Part shown: positions 60,299 through 64,000 of the stretch, one piece after another
Position numbering within the stretch: the first letter of the stretch is position 1
Layout of the letters: every line of letters begins with the position of its first letter
Assembly (NCBI RefSeq): GCF_046630445.1
Contig: NC_092333.1
Span: forward strand, 707,263,001 to 707,327,000
DNA from: Rutidosis leptorrhynchoides
Lineage: Eukaryota > Streptophyta > Magnoliopsida > Asterales > Asteraceae
Length of the DNA: 64,000 bases
Reading direction: 5' to 3'
Notes under the pieces: generated by a model
What the model saw: only the letters and a program-made list of their open reading frames with translations
What the model was told of the DNA's origin: nothing
Database searches by the model: none
Program-made: the position numbers and the translations under genes

Positions 60299-61827
60299 TG
60301 ATGTGAAAGCGAAGGGGTACTAAATACTATAATAAAAGTACGATGAAATATGAAATAAAAGTATTATGCTTATTTAAACTTCCGTAATCAGGATGTTCGA
60401 CGTGTTGATTTTAATTTATTATCATGGGTTAATTGTCCTTTGTCTTGGTTTATTCGATATGTCCATACGGTTTTTGTCCATAACGGTCCATCGGTCATAA
60501 ATATAAAGTGCGAGTGTCCTCGTCAAATTAATATTATACCCGAAGTCAAATATTCCAACTAATTGGGGATTCGAACTGTAACAAGGTTTTAATACTTAGT
60601 TTAATGAATACACCAGGTTATCGACTGTGTGCAATCCAAGGTTTTAATATTTTGTTAACAATTACACCAATTATCGTTGTATGTAATCCACTCCTGTTTT
60701 AATGAGATATGAATATTAATTTATCCAATTGATCAGTTTGAATAATCAATTACCCAACCCGAATAATTAATTAAATGATTGTAAAGGATGTCGTATAAAC
60801 GTCACTAAATAGGACATTCGTAATCATTTTAATAATTATTAGATTAACTAATTTGAAAATAGGTTCGACAGATTCCAATGAGTTGTCGCTCAATTAGACA
60901 ATACCCCCATCTATTAATAGTCATAGTCCAATGTCCACAAGTGTCGGTCTTTTGTCCAAACCCGAATTATGGTACAAAATCCAATAACCCCATCTTAATA
61001 TTTAGCCCAACATCACGATTACTTCGATTTAAATAAGCATAATAATAACTTAGTTACGAGACATTAAATTAAAAAGGAAGAACATAGCTTACAGTGATTA
61101 TTAATAGCGTAGCGTTACATGGACAGAGTTTCGACTTACAAACTTAAAACATTCGCCACTATAACCTTATTATTATTAACTTAAATTAAAATTAAAATTA
61201 TAAATATAAATATATATATATTTTACGTAGATTGAAAGAAAGAAAAAGGGATGGTTCATCGAGCAGAATTCGCGAGCTTTTATAGGCTCACTTTGAACTG
61301 TACAGCTCCGCGAGTGCGGAGCTTTTGTGCTTCACAGCTCCGCGAGTGCGGAGGTTCGCATTCCAGCTCACACAAATTGGATCCTAGGCTGCCGACGTTT
61401 ATTTTTATAATATATAAATATAATATAAATATAATTTACATAATTAATTATATATTATATTATATTTATGTGCATAGTTGACTTGTAATTTTAGGTCCGT
61501 TGCGTCGTGCATTGAAAGTTGGTTCATGTCTCGGTTCCGGATTTTCGAACGCCTTTTCGTATAATTTAATATCTTGTACTTTGTGTTTCGCGACTTGTAC
61601 TCTTGTCATTTTTAGACGTTTCTCATCAATAAATTGAACCACTTGAATTGTGTCTTGTACATTTGAGCTTTTTGGACGTTTGCGGCTTCAAATCTTCGTT
61701 TTCGCCTTTTGTCTTCGCACTTATTTATTTAAACGAATATTACTTGAAAATAGAACAATTGCAACTAAAAACTTTACATATTGGAAGGATATTGCTACTA
61801 AATATATGTTCATTTGGTGCACTATCA
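60299..61827 (-). repeat. 5' LTR of element B
   Basis: In element orientation starts TGATAGTGC at 61827 and ends at 60299. Closely matches 36038-37955. Contains the promoter module at 61277-61353. Confidence 0.92.
61277..61353 (-). promoter_or_regulatory. LTR promoter module of B: two CTCCGCACTCGCGGAG units plus TATA box
   Basis: On the minus strand CTCCGCACTCGCGGAGCT occurs at 61353-61336 and again at 61321-61304 (32 bp apart), and TATAAAAG (61284-61277) begins 20 bases after the second unit. Each unit is nearly self-complementary. The same pair, 31 bp apart, recurs inside the element at 59885-59931. Confidence 0.75.
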
Positions 61828-61832
61828 GGGTG

Positions 61833-63031
61833 ACTCATAAAGTTTCGACATCCTACCATCCTCAAATGAATGGGTAAGTCAAAAATACAAACTGAGCTTT
61901 AAAGAGGATTCTTGAGAAAACAATTGGTTCTAATCCTAAGGAGTGGTCGTTTAAGCTTGATGATGCCTTATGGGCATTTAGAACGGCGTACAAAATGCCA
62001 ACCGGAACCATTCCTTTTAAGTTACTTTATGGTAAAGCGTGTCATCTTCCGGTGGATATTGAACATAAAGCTTTTTGGGCTCTTAAAAAGAGCAATCTTG
62101 ATCTTAAGGAGGCGGGTCGCCTTCGTTTGAGCCAATTAAATGAGTTAGAGGAACTAAGGCTCGATGCTTATGAGAATTCGTTAATTAGTAAGGAGAGGAC
62201 GAAGAAGTGGCACGATAGTCGTTTAAAAGATCCTAAGGAATTTAAGGAAGGGGATCGCGGCGTACAAAATGCCAACCGAAACCATTCCTTTTCGGTTACT
62301 TTATGGTAAAGCGTGTCATCTTCTGGTGGAGATTGAACATAAAGCTTTTTGGGCTCTTAAAACGAGCAATCTTGATCTTAAGGAGGCGGGTCGCCTTCGA
62401 TTGAGCCAATTAAATGAGTTAGAGGAACTAAGGCTCGATGCTTATGAGAATTTTTTGATTAGTAAGGAGAGGACGAAGAAGTGGCATGATAGTCGTTTAA
62501 AAGATCCTAAGGAATTTAAGGAAGGGGATCGCGGCGTACAAAACGCCAACCGGAACCATTCCTTTTTGTTTACTTTATGGTAAAGCGTGTCATCTTCCGG
62601 TGGAGATTGAACATAAAGCTTTTTGGGCTCTTAAAACGAGCAATCTTGATCTTAAGGAGGCGGGTCGCCTTCGTTTGAGCCAATTAAATGAGTTAGAGGA
62701 ACTAAGGCTCGATGCTTATGAGAATTCGTTGATTAGTAAGGAGAGGACGAAGAAGTGGCACGATAGTCGTTTAAAAGATCCTAAGGAATTTAAGGAAGGG
62801 GATCGTGTGCTTCTTTTCAATTCGAGGTTTCGTTTGTTTCCGGGAAAGTTAAAGTCTAAGTGGTCGGGACCATTTATTGTTCGTAAGGTTTATCCCCATG
62901 GGGCAGTTGATTTGGTTAACCCGAAGGGGGAAGAGTTTAAAGTGAACGGTCATCGGATCAAGCATTATGTCGATGGACCACAAGAGGTGGATGATGAGGT
63001 TAAACTCATCTTTACCTCTAACGAAGCGTGA
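61833..63031 (+). pseudogene. Integrase C-terminal region of element A, right part (fossil)
   Basis: Follows directly after the second GGGTG. Shows KVSTSYHPQ-type text, WAFRTAYKMPTGTIPFKLLY, the [16 protein letters not shown] block and [20 protein letters not shown]. It ends with the integrase C-terminal SH3-like part ([20 protein letters not shown] ... [13 protein letters not shown]), stopping at 63031. The middle block is present three times in tandem. Clearly the continuation of the pol region interrupted at 36037. Confidence 0.88.
61985..62806 (+). repeat. 274-bp unit in three tandem copies within element A
   Basis: Copies start at 61985, 62259 and 62533, each opening GGCGTACAAAA(T/C)GCCAACCG and ending AAGGAAGGGGATCG. 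The copies differ at only a handful of positions by eye, so the expansion is recent compared with the element. Confidence 0.93.
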
Positions 63032-63195
63032 TAATCTTGGTGGCAATTTTTGTTGTAGAGTTTGTATATTATTATTGTTTTGTATATTTTCATGCTTGAA
63101 CAGGTACAATATGATCATTGTTTGGAACCAGGTTGCGCGAAATTGTGTTTTGATTGAAAAATCCTAAATTTTCAAAAATGAATTTTTGACTGTTT
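63032..63195 (+). other. Spacer after pol in element A
   Basis: Short AT-rich non-coding stretch. Unlike element C, there is no zinc-knuckle ORF here. Confidence 0.5.
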
Positions 63196-63366
63196 TAAGC
63201 CGCGGCGCGGCTTGGGGTCCCGCGGCGCGGGATAACACTTAATTTGTAGGTCGAGGGTTCTTAAAACTTCAGGGGTTTTTACTTCATTAAGCCGCGGCGC
63301 GGCTTTGGAGCCCGCGGCGCGGGTGTTGTCTGATGGGCATTCTAAATTCGTTTTTCTTATAAAAGG
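63196..63366 (+). promoter_or_regulatory. Internal promoter-like module of A, copy of the LTR arrangement
   Basis: Two 36-base units (63196-63231 and 63288-63323), TAAGCCGCGGCGCGGCT - spacer - CCCGCGGCGCGGG, start 92 bp apart, against 93 in the LTR. GGTCGAG lies between them in both places, and TATAAAAGG follows at 63358-63366, 35 bases after the second unit. The surrounding sequence is otherwise unlike the LTR. Confidence 0.75.
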
Positions 63367-64000
63367 AAATGGGTCCAACCCGACCCAAGGGTTAAATCCG
63401 ACGGGAATTGGAAATATTTAGGGTTGTTTGCTGAGTTAGAAACACACACAACTTATCAATTTCAAGCACGATTCAAAAACTCCCAAAACCTAATCTTTAA
63501 TCTTCAATTTTTGCTTAAATCTCTTCAATCAATCTCTAATCCATGGCACCAAAGGTCCAATTTTGACTTTCTTTATCTTGTTCTTGCCTAATTGCATGCT
63601 TATTTGTTAATTAAATTCGGATTAGGTTTGGAATTAGTGTGGGGTTGTTGATTTTGGTCATGAATGTTTAAATTGATCATGGGTCTTTGTTGAATATGAT
63701 TAGTATGTATGAAATTCATATTTTTTTTGTGTTTTTGATGCATATCTTTGATTCTAGGGTTCATGATTTGCTTAATTTCGAATTCGAGATAAGTAATTGG
63801 AGAAAATTGGTTATGGTTTTGTTAATTAATGGTTTGACTTGAATGATAAGTGTGGGGTGTGTCAATTTGGCCGGGTCATTAGGGTTCTAGTTTTAATTGA
63901 ATGATTTTCTTTTGATTAATTTGTTTTTACATGATAAAGATGCCATGATATTGATACTATGATGACTTGGTATTCGTTTAATTGTTGAGTTTTGGATTGA
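63367..64000 (+). other. Leader, short first exon and intron-like stretch before the env-like region of A
   Basis: CAAAACCTAATC-type leader text leads to ATGGCACCAAAG (63543-63554) followed by GTCCAA and an AT-rich stretch to the window edge. This parallels the exon-intron start of the env-like region in C (50417-51092). GTGTGGGG tracts occur near 63640 and 63851. The main env-like frame and 3' LTR would lie outside. Confidence 0.5.

Larger units (their letters stand above)
36038..61827 (-). mobile_element. Element B: Athila-related gag/protease-only LTR element, nested in A (fossil)
   Basis: LTRs at 36038-37955 (1918 bp) and 60299-61827 (1529 bp) and the duplication GGGTG (36033-36037, 61828-61832) define it. 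Orientation is minus: the primer site complement lies at 60275-60292 beside the right LTR, and gag reads leftwards. Only gag and a retroviral-type protease are found; no reverse transcriptase, RNase H or integrase is present in about 6.5 kb of its own interior. It would have depended on a relative for replication. LTRs differ at about 27 of ~1520 aligned positions by eye (1.8%), near 0.7 million years at an assumed 1.3e-8. About four breaks, plus element C inserted at 40754. Confidence 0.88.
29469..64000 (+). mobile_element. Element A: Ty3/Gypsy Athila-like, split by a 25.8-kb nested insertion, continues past window (fossil)
   Basis: The 5' LTR (29469-30976) begins TGATATTGC and ends CACATCA. 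A tRNA-Asp-type primer site TGGCGCCGCTGCCGGGGA follows at 30983-31000. Gag, protease, reverse transcriptase, RNase H and the first part of integrase run to 36037. The rest of integrase resumes at 61833, after element B and its GGGTG duplication. A 274-bp tandem triplication (61985-62806) and an internal promoter-like module (63196-63366) follow. The env-like region and 3' LTR would lie beyond 64000. The coding part is broken in roughly six to eight places. It is inserted in element D. Confidence 0.9.

Noticed and set aside
29469-64000. Endogenous pararetrovirus (caulimovirid)
   Set aside because: Integrase regions, LTRs and target-site duplications are present, and the reverse transcriptase text is Athila-like Gypsy.
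1-64000. CRISPR arrays, operons, bacterial ribosome-binding sites
   Set aside because: Nothing of the kind is visible; the window is plant nuclear DNA.

Overview
The window is nuclear DNA of a flowering plant. It is AT-rich and has one host resistance-type gene, degenerate host gene fragments, SINEs, a LINE tail, MITE-like DNA elements and a deep nest of LTR retrotransposons. The LINE zinc-binding domain, the Athila-type elements and the Cf-like receptor protein suggest a dicot. Asteraceae is my guess from recalled sequence style only.

Left part (1-12.3 kb). A Myb/SANT-like ORF1 of a PIF/Harbinger transposon runs off the left edge on the minus strand. A 344-bp-period tandem duplication follows, then an ~830-bp imperfect palindrome. 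Next come minus-strand exon-like fragments repeated several times in changed order, including two adjacent exons that look like a MORC GHKL-ATPase. Two SINEs with clear target-site duplications (TSDs) lie among them.

Middle part (12.3-27.4 kb). A young Ty1/Copia element (12308-17129, TSD AAACA) sits just downstream of a minus-strand TATA box and pyrimidine-rich leader. A LINE 3' fragment precedes an intronless leucine-rich-repeat receptor-like protein gene (18690-21654, minus) that has a frame change just before its C-terminal cap and membrane anchor. Beyond it lies a Mutator-type element with 9-bp TSDs (22900-25872), holding a second nested one. The diverged direct repeat at 2063-2330 preserves the empty form of the outer element's insertion site.

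Right part (27.4-64 kb). This is a four-level nest of Ty3/Gypsy elements. D (Tat-like primer site, gag visible) is interrupted by A (Athila-like, plus strand, from 29469 past the right edge). A is interrupted inside its integrase region by B (36038-61827, minus strand, gag/protease only). B is interrupted by C (40754-56517, plus strand, complete Athila layout with an env-like spliced region). TSDs are GGGTG for B and CGGGG/CGAGG for C. LTR divergence counted by eye is about 1.8% for B and 1.4% for C, which agrees with the nesting order. All four are broken fossils.

The most unusual signal is regulatory. A, B and C each carry a private GC-rich near-palindromic motif in a fixed multi-copy arrangement in the LTR, and the same arrangement again at an internal site. 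In A both sites, and in B the LTR site, lie just upstream of a TATA box. In addition, B and C each carry two copies of a hairpin with an AGGR loop followed by a GTGTGGG tract; one copy in each element is the 3' polypurine tract.
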